This document shows positions 32,250 to 45,000 of a stretch of 64,000 nt of DNA, in pieces. Under the pieces are notes generated by a model that did no database searches, was not told the origin of the DNA, and was given only the letters and a program-made list of their open reading frames with translations. Location of the stretch: contig CM027382.1 in NCBI GenBank assembly GCA_015680905.1, positions 9,583,501-9,647,500 of the forward strand. Direction: 5' to 3'. The first letter of the stretch is position 1; the number at the start of each line of letters is the position of its first letter. A program made the position numbers and the translations under genes. The DNA is from Coptis chinensis. Lineage: Eukaryota > Streptophyta > Magnoliopsida > Ranunculales > Ranunculaceae.

Positions 32250-35200
32250 CCTAGTCAACATCTATTATTGGTATTTTGGACTCATCATTAGTGTGCTCGT
32301 CTTCCAATACTAAATTGGGAATGTTCAATGCCGTAAATTGCGCTTGTCTTGGTTGTAATGCAGTATCCCAACTATCTGCAATTAAGTGTCGAGCTCTACG
32401 CCATCTTCGCATCGGTTTTAGAACCGGACAATCATCAACAAGTTCAACATGGACAAAATGACATCCCTGTACGTAAGCGGTACCCAACACTTTCTTTACT
32501 CTCTCGGATTTGCCGGTTCTCGATTGGCAAAATAAGATGATGATGTACATACTTCCTAAATGTACGAGGGCGACATTAAATCTCAAGCAAATAAATATCC
32601 GGCAAAAGGGCATGCTCATCCACTTACCGGGGGTGCCCAACCGCATTCATGGGAAATTGTAGGTTTCACGTACCTAATCTCTTTGTGAGTGTACAATGTA
32701 CGATTATAGGGGAGGTTGTCATTAAGTTCTTGTAACAACTCATTTTCATCCACGACCACTCTTCCCGACTTCTTCCTAGTGCAATGCACATTTTTCTATA
32801 TTGAATTGTCATCACCCACGAGGGTCATCCACTTTAACAATATATTTGTGCAGTTCTTTTGGAATGTTCAAACCGTAATGTCTCAGGCCCCTCAGGATGC
32901 CAATGTCTAACTTTTGAGGTGATTTTTTAGAAGAGTTATTCCGTGGTGTGGTTGTTTTAGGTGGTAAAGGTGATTTTTGAGAAGAGTTATTCCGTGGTGT
33001 GGTTTTTTTTTGTGGCAAAGGTGGTTTCGGAGAAGACTTCTCTGCAGGTGGGTTTGGAGTAGCGTAATTCGATGGTGTGGGTGTTTTATGAGAAGGCTTG
33101 GAATTTGGCGTACATTTTGATTGTTGCAACGAGACCCACTCTTCATGCTCACGTTGGGAATGTTCAAAACCAGATGAATCTCGCTTTGAAGAGTTCTCAT
33201 CCTCAGTTGGAAGCTTTTCTTGCAAAGCTATCCTTAGGGCCGACCTTTGGTTTTAAGCCTCCTCATGAGGTGGTTCTAGCCATGTACTTTCTAGCACGGC
33301 AATCTCCATAAGTTTTCTAACCATAACCTCTCTTTTCTTCTTGAAGCCATTTCATACCTTTTCATAAACATATCCATGAAGGTCTACAATCGGGACCAAC
33401 ACCCAAAAAACACACTTGGAAAAAAGCGGGCGAGTTTTCCAAAAGGGATCGATAACACTCAAAGATATAGAACGTTCTTACTTTTAAAGTTCAATGATTT
33501 CGTGAGCACATGACAATCCATGACTGGTGCGGAAATAACACCCACAAATGAACTCAGAGTCCTTAGCAGCACGGCTTACACGGGTATTTAGTTCTTCATA
33601 AAGCAAATCCAAACATTTTCTTGAGACCAGGTTTCTAAGTTCACGAAATAAAGGAATCCGGTGGTGGTGCTGGGTTACAATCAGACTCTTCTCGAACGTA
33701 CCTCTAATCTCAGACAGTTGGATCTCTAAAATCGGGTGGATCAAGTAAAACATACTTAGAAAATCATGTCTGTTTGTGTTTCCTAGAACACGCGTTTCAC
33801 CGGAAAGCATGAGACCTTTCGACTCTATTGGGGTCGTTGTACTCCCAAAGTGAATCGTTGATCGTCAACAACATACGAATCGATCCTTGTAAGGCAACCA
33901 GTCTCTCGTAGATAACTAACAAAATTGGAGTACTCAACCCTATAGTGTTTTTCCAAAGCAGCAATTCTACGGTTGAAGATATCCTCAGTCCTCGATTTTA
34001 TTACAGTGTTCCACGAGAACTAGCCTTTATCTACAAGTTCTGTGGTGGGAAAAAAATCATTGCATTTCTGAAGGACGCACATAGAGATATGCCATCTACA
34101 GAGATGTTTGTGTGCGTCAGGAAACACAATATCAGTGGCACTCATCAAGGCCAAGTCCCTGTCAGACACGATCACAGATGGCCTTTCTTCACCCAGCAAA
34201 CCGTTAAACTGACGCAAAACCCACTCATAGTCTATCGATGTTTCGGACTTGAGCAACACTTGACAGACCGTGAAAGACTTCCAGGTTGAAGTCACCCCCA
34301 CAAACTGTACAAAAGGCCACCGATACTTATTGGTTTTGTAGGTTGCGTCTATGATGAAAACTTTTGGAAAAGTCCGAGCCATTTTAACACCGTCCGGATG
34401 GGCCCATAACAATCCCGTTATCTCATCCGTATTCATATCTTCTCTCACCTCCTCAAAATAATAGTTTTCTGCTAACAACTCACGCAATCTCTGCATTTGT
34501 GAGCGATCGTTCATATCCAATGTCCTCACCTTGTGCCTGGCATTGTAGACTTGATATATGCTAGATAGGTTATTAGGAAACCTATGTCTGATGGACTTCA
34601 AAACTTCTTTAGGCTTAACTCTATTTTGAGTCATCTTTAACAAGAACTCGAATTGTGGAACAGTCAGTCGAGTAGCAAATGCATGTCCTTCAAGGGTCTT
34701 CGCCAATGGATGGTTGTGAACACCATTAAGAACGACAATTTTCCAACTATCGACGAAGATCTTCGCGTTGGAAAATACATCTTAACTTAAAATGGACATC
34801 CACGTTTCTTGGTTCCCGTATTTCTCTTATTAGCTTTCTCTGCTTTTTTGTGTGAGCGATACACGCCGAACTCCATAATCTAAATCTAGCCTTGGTACTT
34901 TCGGTTCCCGTTAGCATTCTGCGACTTCCCAATTACCACAACCACATTACATTGTTTTCCCCGAGCAGTTGCCCAACCAATTACGTCACTACGTGTATGA
35001 AATACCTAAAGATATGAAAGAAAATAACAATCAATAAACTAATATAATTTCATTTAGAAAATAAAAACAAGTGAAAACAATGCCTACTATGTACCTCTTC
35101 TGTAGTAAATATTTCTGTTGTATCCATTGAAAGCGGTTGAACATCATCCACGTCATTTGAGTTTCCAGAGTTTTCAAAACACACCGAAGGATCCTAAATA
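32250..35200 (-). CDS. Mutator-like (MULE) transposase, FAR1-type, with OTU-like tail; broken
   Basis: Read from right to left. The N-terminal part (about 34,750-34,930) holds a FAR1-like region ending in a GVHNHPLA-type motif near 34,715. The core (34,706-34,020) has KTLEGHAFATRLT, YNARHKVRT, then the MULE domain with FIIDATYKTNKYRWPF (first Asp), IVSDRDLALM (second Asp) and HLCRWHI. A SWIM-type metal-binding site follows (CGCYFRTSHGLSCAH at about 33,500). Next come a Pro/Ser/Lys-rich linker with repeated TTPRNNS, and a tail ending KWMSMP…FNVALVHLG and GCHFVHVELVDDCPVLKP (32,450-32,650). This tail resembles the OTU-type protease region of some plant MULE proteins, but its catalytic Cys region is not preserved. 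At least three frame breaks separate the parts. Usual role: excision and insertion with 9-bp duplications. Confidence 0.85.
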
Positions 35201-35234
35201 AAGAACAATTGTTAATTGATGTTTGGCTTAAGTA

Positions 35235-35760
35235 CCAAATGCCACAAACACACCGTTTACCACTGTTTGTGTTTTTCTATGTTCAAATCCTAAAACGACA
35301 TGGCCACACCGTTAGAGATTCCAAAAAATAGAACTTCATATTTTTTCCAAGTTCAAATCCCAAACGACATGGCCACACCATTCAAGTGGCAAAAAAATAG
35401 ACAAATCTTTTTTCCAAGTTCAAATCTCAAACGACATGGCCACACTGTTTGGACTAGGTCCCAAACGGTGTGGCCATGTCATTTGAGACTAAGTCCAAAC
35501 GTTGTGGCCACACCATTCAAATGGCAAAAAAACAGACAAATCATTTTTTCCAAGTTCAAATCCCAAACGACATGGTCACACCGTTTGGGACCTAGTCTAA
35601 ACGGTGTGGCCATGCCGTTTAGAACTAAGTTCAAACGGTGTGGACACACCGGCAAGTTTTTTTTAGTCCATATGCCAAACGACATGGCCACATCGTTTTG
35701 GACACAATCCAGACGGTGTGACCAGACCGTTTGGTGTGAAATACAAACAACCTAGCCGGG
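35235..35760. repeat. Right palindromic array of Mutator-like element
   Basis: About ten copies of the ACGGTGTGGCCACACCGT type with the spacer TTTTTCCAAGTTCAAAT, as in the left array. No outer terminal inverted repeat could be aligned beyond the arrays, so the exact element ends are unknown. Confidence 0.85.
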
Positions 35761-35765
35761 TCGTT

Positions 35766-35896
35766 TAATTACTACATGCATAATTATTACATGTATAATT
35801 ACTACATGTATAATCACTGTACACATCAATAATTACTACATGCATAATTATTACATGTATAATTACTACATGCATAATTACTACATGCATAATTAC
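35766..35896. repeat. 15-bp tandem repeat ATAATTACTACATGC
   Basis: About eight units of ATAATTACTACATGC alternating with ATAATTATTACATGT, lying just outside the palindromic array. Confidence 0.9.
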
Positions 35897-36937
35897 GTTT
35901 AATTTAGATTTACCTTATTCTTATTAAATGCATCATCATTCATTCCTCTATTTTCTTCACTTTGAACTTATTCTACATTTTCTTCTTGAATGAGGTCATT
36001 TGGAACTTATTCTATATTTTCTTCTTGAATGGGGTCATGATACATTACATTTTCTTCGTCATCTTCATGTTCTAAAATGGGGTTGGGCTCTTCCATTAGT
36101 GTTTAATGTTAGGGTTTAAGGGTTTAAAGGTTTATGGTTTTTATGGTGGAAGAGAAGAGAATAGAAGAGAAGGGCTAAAAAGATTGCAACAAGTCAAATT
36201 CACTTTGGTTTGGGGTCTGCCCAACACAAAACAACTTTTGGGACCAATGACACATTTGTAATAAATGTTTTAGTTTTTGGGGTCTGCCCAACACAATATG
36301 GGGTCCGGCAGTAACAAACACCATAAACAATTAGGGTTGATGTATATACATAAAGTGTATGGTTTGTCAATCTTGGAAATCACAGTCAAACGTTCTAATG
36401 TTAGACCTTCATTACCTTCTCTCTTAACACTCCAAACTTTATGGTAAATACAAATCAAAATAAAGAAGACTTTTGAAATCAACACATACTGGGGAGGTAG
36501 AGAAAGAAGACTTGTAGAAAGGCGACTTTTGAAATCATCACAATAGTTGTAAATTGAAGAACTCGAGAATATGGGATACTTAGAAGTTCAAGAATTGGGA
36601 CTTTTAGTTCCTATTTAGTTTTTTTTTCTTGATTTGAATAGAGTTTCTCCTGTAATCTTTATTATTCTTTGTTTGGATGTGTATAGATTAGGAACATGAA
36701 ACATAATTAATTAGGACTCTTGAAGAAGAGAGTCTCTCCTGTAATCCTTATTATTATTATTTATTTGGATGTGTATAGATTAGAAAACAGAAAACATAAT
36801 TAATTAGGACTCTTGAAAAGAGATTTAGTATATAAAGGAAACATAATTAATTGGGACTCTTATTTATTATTTTTTTTTCTCCTATTTTTTCTTAATCCCC
36901 TGCTTACGTGGGGAGCCCGGAATTGCTATTATATATA
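35897..36937. other. Repeat-rich spacer
   Basis: Holds two GGGGTCTGCCCAACACAA copies (36,210-36,295), related to the GC-rich pair at 17.6 and 26.1 kb. A ~90-bp tandem duplication follows at about 36,645-36,830 (GGATGTGTATAGATTAG and TAATTAGGACTCTTGAA in each unit). No gene. Confidence 0.6.
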
Positions 36938-36975
36938 CTAGTAAACGGGCACGTGCGTTGCACGTGCTAGGAAAG
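36937..36975 (-). repeat. Helitron-type 3' hairpin and CTAG end
   Basis: The palindrome GCACGTGCAACGCACGTGC is followed by CCGTTTACTAG and then T on the minus strand. Confidence 0.7.
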
Positions 36976-37640
36976 AAAATTGGGGCGGAGAAAATCAAAT
37001 GAATGAACGCACGTAAATTAGAATAGTAAATTAAAAACTTCAATAAGAAAAAAAAAAAAAAAACACTTTAATACGGTAGTTGTATTCTTTGTTTGATTCA
37101 ATTTTTGATGCTCGCCATGTTCTTAATAATAAATATATTGAAGAGGTATTTAACTGCTTGTAATTTAATCAATATATAATTATTAGTGTATATGCCACAA
37201 ACTAATTTAACAAAAAAAATAGGTACTGGGAAAAATGCTAGTGTTCTACATAAAAAAAAAAATTGTTGAACTGGTATTAAAAACTCTAATATTGCTTGCA
37301 ATAGATGGAACTTCTGTACGTCAAAGGTGTCATGTTGAATAAAAACCTCATCTATAAAATTGGGGTGGAGAAAATCAAAGGAATGAACGCATGTAAATTA
37401 GAATAGTACATATTACATTTGTTTGAATGGATTATGTGTAAAATGTTTTAGAATAATACAGGCTGAGGTCTAACAAAAAAACTTCAATACGCTAGTTGTA
37501 TTCTTTGTTCGATTCGATTTTTGCTGCTCTGCCATGTTGCGAATAAATATATTCTAAGAGGTATTTAACCGACTGTAATTTAGTCAATATACAATTATTA
37601 GTGCATATGCCACAAACTAATCTACCAAAAATATAGGTAT
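36968..37640. repeat. ~350-bp tandem duplication
   Basis: Segments from 36,968 and 37,358 share ATTGGGGnGGAGAAAATCAA, then TTGTATTCTTTGTTnGATTC and GCCACAAACTAAT. A GGGAAAAATGCTAGTGTTCT piece at 37,228 recurs at 38,639. Confidence 0.8.
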
Positions 37641-40310
37641 TATGTTAATGAAGGTAACATTTGTGCTGCTAGTTGTGTAATTATCTTGTCGAGCATTTAT
37701 ATGTGATTGAGGAACATTGTTGGATTCATATGAGTGTACTACCTGTAAGATATAAGAATATTATATCATTGTGTGCAACATAATTGTTATTCTACACTGG
37801 AGAATAAAATATCTAAAAAAAATGCAAGAAGAATAACTTTTTTTTTCATCATTGTCTTCAAAATGATCTAGCGAATCCATCATCTTTTTTTTTTGTCGGT
37901 ATAAGTAGGTAGCTTGGACAGAGAGAATTTGTAGCTAGCTAACAAAAGTAATTTTATTTATTTATTTATTTATTTATTTTTTAATTTAGAAACAATCACA
38001 TTGGGAAACAATTAGAAAAAATGCATTGGATACTGTTAATATTTGTTCTATAGATCTATTAAGTCGGATATAATATGTGAAATGAATTGAATGTGTAAAT
38101 AATAGCTTTCCGAAAGATGGCTATGTGGCAATATTACAATTTAAAATCTTTCAATATAATGTGGATCTTATTTCATATGTATGGAGATTGAATGATTAAA
38201 ATGATGGAGTGTTGATTTTTTCAAACTATCTGTATGGATGCGACAAAAGGAAGAAATTATGGATGCTAGCTAGTTGTATCGCTGAATATATGACATATGT
38301 TTCACCCTGTTGTTAGTCGCAAATTCCTTTGATTAATTATTACATTGGTTATTGGTCTCCATTTTAAAAATGTTATTAGCACCCAACTCCGCAGGTTTCG
38401 GGCTTCCACTTGATTAACATAATGCAATGGAATGTTGGTTCTTTGAGAGTCAAATAAAGTGTAATGATCGAGTAGTTAGCGGAAAAAAGTGCATGGTGAA
38501 GAAGTGCGAGATGTATTATAAAGCGTGATCCATTGTGCATACTTACTATGCTATGCCTAGATGATTATAGAAACATTTTGTCAGCGACAACAATTTTGAT
38601 TATATATAGAAACATCCATAATACATACTTGGTGTCTTGGGAAAAATGCTAGTGTTCTTCATAAAAAATAAAAAAAAAAAATTGTTGGATTTGGTATTAA
38701 AAACTCTAACACTATAAAATCCGTTTTTGCCTTGCACGTGATTGACAAAAAAAAAAGTGTAAGATCCTTATAGATTGTAATTTTGCAAAGGAACACTTTT
38801 AGTTGTTTAGTATGGGAGGAGTATGCAAGGCTTGCAAATGAAATTTTACATATAATTGTTGTAGTGAGCTGTGAGCCATTGTAGATGGGTAGCTACCAAT
38901 CCATTTATTTTAATTAGCTACCAATCCATTTATTTTAATTAGCTACCAATCCATTTACTTAGGGTAGTTCCAATGGGGGTGTAAACTGTATAGAGTGTAA
39001 AGTTTACACTCCAAGTGTCAAAAACTATTTCCAATGGGGTAGTATCACGTAGGTAATAGACTATTAGTTGATAGAGGAGATAGGGAATCTAAGCTATTAG
39101 TTGATAAATAGCTTTCGAGCGACACTTTAACCAACATCCGAAGGAGGTATGTATGTAACTCTTTGAAGTTTAATGCACAGGTAGGGGTCCTTAACCCCAT
39201 CACCTTATTAAAGAAAAAGGATACGCTGACCGAGTATGTGTGAGTTCTGGCTGCTTTGTGCACCATCATTAGGCTTTTGTTTGTGGATTAGATGTAATGT
39301 GTTTAGGCTGTGGTGGGGTTTTGTGGCAGGGGAAGGCGGTAGATGATACAGGTTCAGCCGTTTCATACAATATTTTTTAGGTTTTCCTTAGAAGGCTAAA
39401 TTTAAAGTCGATATACTGTTGAATTTTACCTTTTGGATAGGAGTTTTATTTGTGTTGGTTGGAGCAAAAATTGAAAGGAGACTTAGTTATTTCAGTCATG
39501 GGTACCAGTGTAGACTGTAGAGGATGTTATGCTATCCGGCTAACGGATATTCTGACATGGCCCAGCCCTGCTATCCCAAGGCAATCGGATTGAGTAGTGT
39601 GTTTCCACCTGGTCAGAATCTTTTTGCAACTTGTATTATCGGTTATATATAGGAATGTAGAACATTAAGTTGAGAAGAGTGACACAACAACTGTTTTCCT
39701 TTACATGGTTAATCAGATCAAATCCCTTTTTGTAATCCCGAAAGCACTCTAATTTGTGCCCACATTTAGAAAGAAATGTGATTTTACTGTGTTTTGACTT
39801 TTGAGTGTTGCAAAAAAAATTTATTCTTACTCTACACTCAATTATGAGTTCATAAATTCTATAATGACACGGTGGTTTTGTTTTAGCAATGTCAGAGTCT
39901 GCTTCGACTTCGATATTTTTTTTTAGACTACGACCTGTGCAGCCCTTTCCCAAGCTCCTTTGTTGTAGTAAGTATTTGTTAAGAATAAATTGTGCATAAA
40001 TTTCCATAAACATTAGAAATGGATATTGTTATATGCTGTTGAGCATTCGATCTGATGGGAAGCTCCCAATCAAATTTTTGATAGTTGGAGAACTGAGATG
40101 AAACTAAGCCTAAGCAATATTTACTTAGCATGCAAATGTTGGATTGATCAACTATAAGTCTCAAGAGCTAATAAATTGAAGGCTTTATATATGATGAGTT
40201 TCCATGCATCGAGAGTTTTATATATGTTAATTGCAGCTTGCAATCACGATTTGAATTACCCTTCTTGCAGTTATACAAATAGTCCTCCAACAAATTTAGT
40301 TAAATCCAGA

Positions 40311-40316
<6 letters not shown>
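37641..40316. other. Helitron interior, no gene seen
   Basis: AT-rich. A threefold 25-bp repeat (AGCTACCAATCCATTTA…TTTTAATT) lies at 38,888-38,962. A stretch with TCCAATGGGG at 38,965 and again at 39,031 could be a small MITE. No supported coding region. Confidence 0.5.

Positions 40317-40353
<37 letters not shown>
40317..40353. repeat. Poly(A) tract, about 37 bases
   Basis: Uninterrupted A run on the + strand. It is on the wrong strand to be the tail of the RNase H fragments, which read on the minus strand. Confidence 0.9.
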
Positions 40354-40356
<3 letters not shown>

Positions 40357-40376
40357 CCAAAGGTTTGCAATATTAT

Positions 40377-40785
40377 TTATACTAAACGTGGTGTGGAAAC
40401 ACCCATAGAGTCTAAGTACAGGTTTTTTACAAAGGAAATCTGGCAGTCTACTATGCGAACACGGCAACACATATTTGTGGCTATTACAATAACATAAGAG
40501 GCTAGAATGTCCGCTGTAGAGTTTCTCTCTCTGTAGATGTGTATGAGAGATACATCTTCAAAGAAAGAAAAGAGATAAGTCAATAATGTCTCCACCGCCT
40601 CCCAAGGTCGGTTTTGTCTTCTCCTCGATGCATTGTATCAATGCCTTTGGATCGCATTGAATGTGTATGTATATGATCTTGTAGTAGATGGCTAAGTGTA
40701 GAGTCTCAAACTTAGTGCTTATGCTAGAAATGAGTTTGCAGATTGGGACAAAATCTAATCCAGATAAATGGGCCTTATAGAACAT
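40377..40785 (-). pseudogene. RNase H-like (RVT_3 type) fragment
   Basis: Pieces read KLISSISTKFETLHLAIYYK, IHIQCDPKALIQCIEEKTKP and then, in another frame, SLIHIYRERNSTADILAS. This order (AE/A-alpha helix, CD-(S)-x-A, then H-xYRExN-x-xAD-x-LA) is that of the plant RNase H-like domain found in LINE-derived and stand-alone proteins. One frame change lies near 40,595. A fragment only. Confidence 0.65.
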
Positions 40786-40819
40786 GGAAACCGAAATCCG
40801 CTAGTCTAGGGTCATCTCA

Positions 40820-41233
40820 ATGGCGACTCTCCGCGAGGGCATGATCGTTTATTTTTTTATGCCCCAATCCATCTTTAACAAGATAGCGTGTTTCTTTCTC
40901 TCTTTCCTCGTTCATAGGCTCAAAATACCACGAGGGACCGTCCAAAACTGTAATATGTACTCTGTGTTTCAGGTTGGAAAATTTGTAGATGTTTCCTCGA
41001 AGCGAGGCTCTCTGCTGTTCATCCATAACTTCCCATGCGCCTTTTCCAAGTTTGACATACTAATAATAACATTCGACAAACTGAATCACTCAAAACAGAT
41101 CCTAGTAAATAAAATTTGCTTCAACTTCATTTTCTTCGATAACCACTCCTTGTGGTTTGCTTTCGAATCGTACCATGTCGAAACCACCACCACCCGGGAT
41201 GAAAAAAGAAAGAAAGAAACATTGGTTCTTTGA
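40820..41233 (+). other. 137-codon open frame, unassigned
   Basis: The ATG at 40,820 opens a frame rich in Phe and Ile that I do not recognise; a 69-codon minus-strand frame overlaps. Flanking RNase H-like pieces on the minus strand suggest this is chance coding or decayed element sequence. Confidence 0.2.
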
Positions 41234-41434
41234 AACTATGTATTGAAAACTCAATAAAGCGAGAATCTTAACAAAGTAATCAATATTTTGGGGAGGAAAC
41301 CCTTATTGTTACTCAAGAAGTGGACTAATGGCGTTCTATTAAGTAAGATTCAAGAAAGATTGAAAGTTTACAAAAATATCACGGAGGAGGCCCACTACTG
41401 CGGAAACATAAGAACCAGCTTGGCTAGGCTATGA

Positions 41435-42025
41435 GCAGCCCATTAAAAGTCCTACTTGGCTAGGCTTGCAGGTCATTACATCAAAATTTGCGAGAGAAAG
41501 CCAAAATAGAATTTAAAAGGGTTGACACTTTGACATCCCCAAATGCGAGTAGTTCCTCCAGTTAAGGCTTTAGTGACACATTGATTGTCTCCAAATAGGT
41601 GTACTTGTTGCAGTCCTAGCCATTGTATGCGGTGCAAGCCTTGTCGCTAGTTCCGCAAACATAAAATTCTGACGCAATGCAATGCATGTTTGCTATTAAC
41701 TTAGTATCGTAACTCTCAAAATCTGTCCATCTTCACTTGTGCACATAGAGCACCGGCAGCTCCTCTAGAATTTGACATGCTAAAGGCACCATCAAAGAGT
41801 ATTTTTCGGCCAATCATTACGAGACTGATTTACAGTTTGAGTTGCAACAACATTACCATTCTCTAGCCAATGGTCTTGTTCAACAAAAGCCTGTCCAATT
41901 GACTTCAAAGCGTAATCTGCATGTTTCCACAAAGTGTGCATAGAAGCTTGAGCTCCTTCCATCTTGACTTGGTTTATGTGATTCCAAAGTTCAAAAGAAA
42001 AAAAAAAAAAACAGGCCCCTAAGGT
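41435..42025 (-). pseudogene. Second RNase H-like (RVT_3 type) fragment
   Basis: Minus-strand pieces read TLFDGAFSMSNSRGAAGALC (the DGA…AGAGG entry of the domain) and QQVHLFGDNQCVTKALTGGT (the E/H-x-GDN/S segment). The upstream part NHINQVKMEGAQASMHTLWK and HADYALKSIGQAFVEQD may be linker. Broken by several stops. Confidence 0.6.
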
Positions 42026-45000
42026 GTGTGTCATCACATGCAAGAGTTCAAACTAAGATTCCCGGTTTGTTTTTAAAAGCAGGAGCAAACTAACCACTAA
42101 TAAAGTAATAAGCAATTACTTTGGAATGTATAGTGCTAAAATTTGAAGCAAAAACTTCACTATAGAACTAACATTTAGATCTACATGCATTCAAGATACC
42201 CCATAAAAATTTGAACAATGAAGAAGCAAAGGACAAAGACTAATAAATCTAGCTAGTGACAAAGTCTAATAAATCGAACAACAACAACTAAAAGGTGTGG
42301 CTCTCTATAACATCGATATGTTTAGGAAAGCACTTTGAAACCTGAATAAAACCGTTGATGTATGAGAACATCATATCACATAACAAACATAATACAAAAT
42401 TAAATTTACATGTCATGGGATCTTTGGAACACTACAACTTGACACATAAATTTTTGAGATTTGATAGGTCCAAAAATCACTTAAAGGAACATGACTCTAT
42501 CAGATTTTCTTGGCAAATTAAAATTTATCACCAAGGTGTGAAAAATAAACTATGGAAAAGAACCAACATAAGATGTTCACATGTTATATGAAAACCAACC
42601 AAGCACAAAAAACAAAATGTTCTCGGGGCATTCTAATTCGCGAGATGTCTTTGAATTTTCTTGATTTGCATAGGAAAAAATGCTTCAATATGCAAAGGAA
42701 AGCCATAAAGAGCGAGCAAAATTATTATATTAGTATATTACTTACAAAATGAATATTATGCATTGCAATGTTTGATTAAGAAGGTTAATCTAGCACTTAA
42801 AAAACCAAAAGAAACAAACTTTACCCTTTCTAGTTGCAATTTGCTAGGATACTCGGAAAGTTCTTTGAAACCGTGGAACAAATTTTGGACGATTTGGAAT
42901 GACACCCGCTTTCAAAACTATTCCGAAAGCACATGTGAAACGGGGTTAGCATAACCGTAATCAGGTTCAAACCTATATCGTCTTAGCCAAACAAACCTTT
43001 TGCGTTTTACTATTGAATGCATATTCAAACCTCAACTTTACGGGATCGCCAATCTCCACGTGGCTATACTTCAACCGTTTAAGCGTTTAATTCATTTGAA
43101 GTCAAGTATTCAAACCATCTAGTTGGTCTATCCCATTCCCTAATTCGAGGGAGGCAAGTTTTGTTGTCTTGATTTGCATACGATCTTTCAAACCTATACT
43201 ATAAAATTGGTCCAAATCAATAATCGTTATTAGAGAAACTATCAATATAAAAATTTCAATATGATGCTCATAAGCCGGTTCAATATTATATTTTCTACAA
43301 ATGAGCACAACTACCGAAGGAAAATTCAATGAGCAAAAGGATTACAATCTTACATGAAGCATTTACTTGAGAACAAAGGTTTTCCATTGGGCATAGATCG
43401 ACTACTTCGGACAAAGAACAACTCTTGAACCTCGCCAAAAGCTCCATTCATTGCTTATCACAGTTCTCATCATTGCCACTCTTCAAAAGCGAAAACTTTC
43501 CGCACCTCGAAGATTAGAAATGGATCTCTGTTCTTGCCAAAGAGTAAAATGGCATAGCCTTCCATGGTGACCAACTTAACTTACATATAGAAAAGTTTTA
43601 CTATAGGAACCATAAGGCCATACACCTTAAATGCTAACATGTTCACGATAACAACGTCATGACTCACGAACTACCATGCTCATGTAAAACTAAATCAAAT
43701 ACAAAGGAAGTGCCCAACAAAGTCTAGATTTTTCGATTACATGTGATTCTATAAATATTCTGAAACTAAAAATAAAAAATAAAGTAAATAAATAACATGG
43801 ACACCATTTATGAAAAAACAATTAGAAAAAAAAAAACGGATTATATGAACCAATGAGAATATTAGTAAATGAAATGAAGACCCAAGTATGTTTAGAATGG
43901 TAAGCGTGCATCGAGGGATGAAGGGCAGTAAAGCAAATTTAAAATTAGAAGAATAGAAGACATGGAAAAAGTAAAAAGTTTTTCAAACTAACCTCATCCA
44001 TTGCATCGGTGCAATTCCTACAAAATAGAAGGAGGGAGACAAAATATTGGAGGTTGGGGATATAGAGATACTAAAAGGAAGAGAAGAGAATATAAAAATC
44101 ATTCAAAGGAGAAGAGAAAAATTGGAGTTGGAATAGAAGGAAATCGAGATGGAGAAGTCGAGGAGATGGAGAAGACGAGAGATGGAAAATGGGGTGAAGC
44201 GGTGTCTTTTGGCTATATTATACATTAAAAGCAGAATTTCCCATAATTTTCCGTTTTTTTTCCCGTTTTTTTTTTCCGTTGTTTGTTGAATGACAAATTT
44301 ACCCTTGCACATAAGGGTTGTGAAAATTTTGTGGGTGAAACTTTTTGGGTACCCTTTTGATTTAAAAGTTTGTATTATTTCAACTTGTTCAAATTTGATT
44401 TAGTTCAAATTGTGGGTGAGTTAAACGATCCGTTAAAAGAGAACTTTATTTTTTATAAGCGTTATATGAAAGTCGCGCAATTACATTTTCTCAAATAACT
44501 AATCCGGTAAAAGCGCCTATATTACACAATGAAAATGAACAAAGCGAAGAAATTAATTGGTTTCAAAAAGCGTGCACGATACAAAAAATTGTTATGTTTT
44601 TGGAAAAAGGTCCCAAGATTTTAATCGGCTATAATTGCTACAAAGTAGAAATCCCCAACATACCAATGGAACCAAGATTCACCACTTAGAAATCTACAAA
44701 TCAGAAACCATTGATTAATAAAATGTTCAAAACTATAATTTCTATGAAAATCCTAAGAAAAGCTATGGAGAAGTGTCTCGATTTGTAACAAACTTGTCTT
44801 GTAACAAACTTGTCTTTGTACAATCCATTGAGGTTAAACCTTAACTTCTATTGTTTAAATATAGAAAGTATGGTATGGAGAAAGCATAACATGTGCTAGT
44901 GGTTAAACCAGAAGAAAAGTGTGACATTAACCAGCGTAGCACATAAGTTTACAAAATCCCAACTATAAGTGTCAAACCATTTGTGTATGGATTCTGTTGA

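Noticed and set aside
32907-33311. Overlapping small frames at the MULE linker
   Set aside because: They arise from the repetitive Pro/Ser-rich linker read in other frames.
40317-40353. Poly(A) as a LINE tail for the RNase H fragments
   Set aside because: The tract is on the strand opposite to the coding direction of the fragments, so it cannot be their 3' tail.
40820-41233. 137-codon plus-strand frame as a gene
   Set aside because: Composition is Phe/Ile-rich, no domain is recognised, and neighbouring element pieces read on the other strand.
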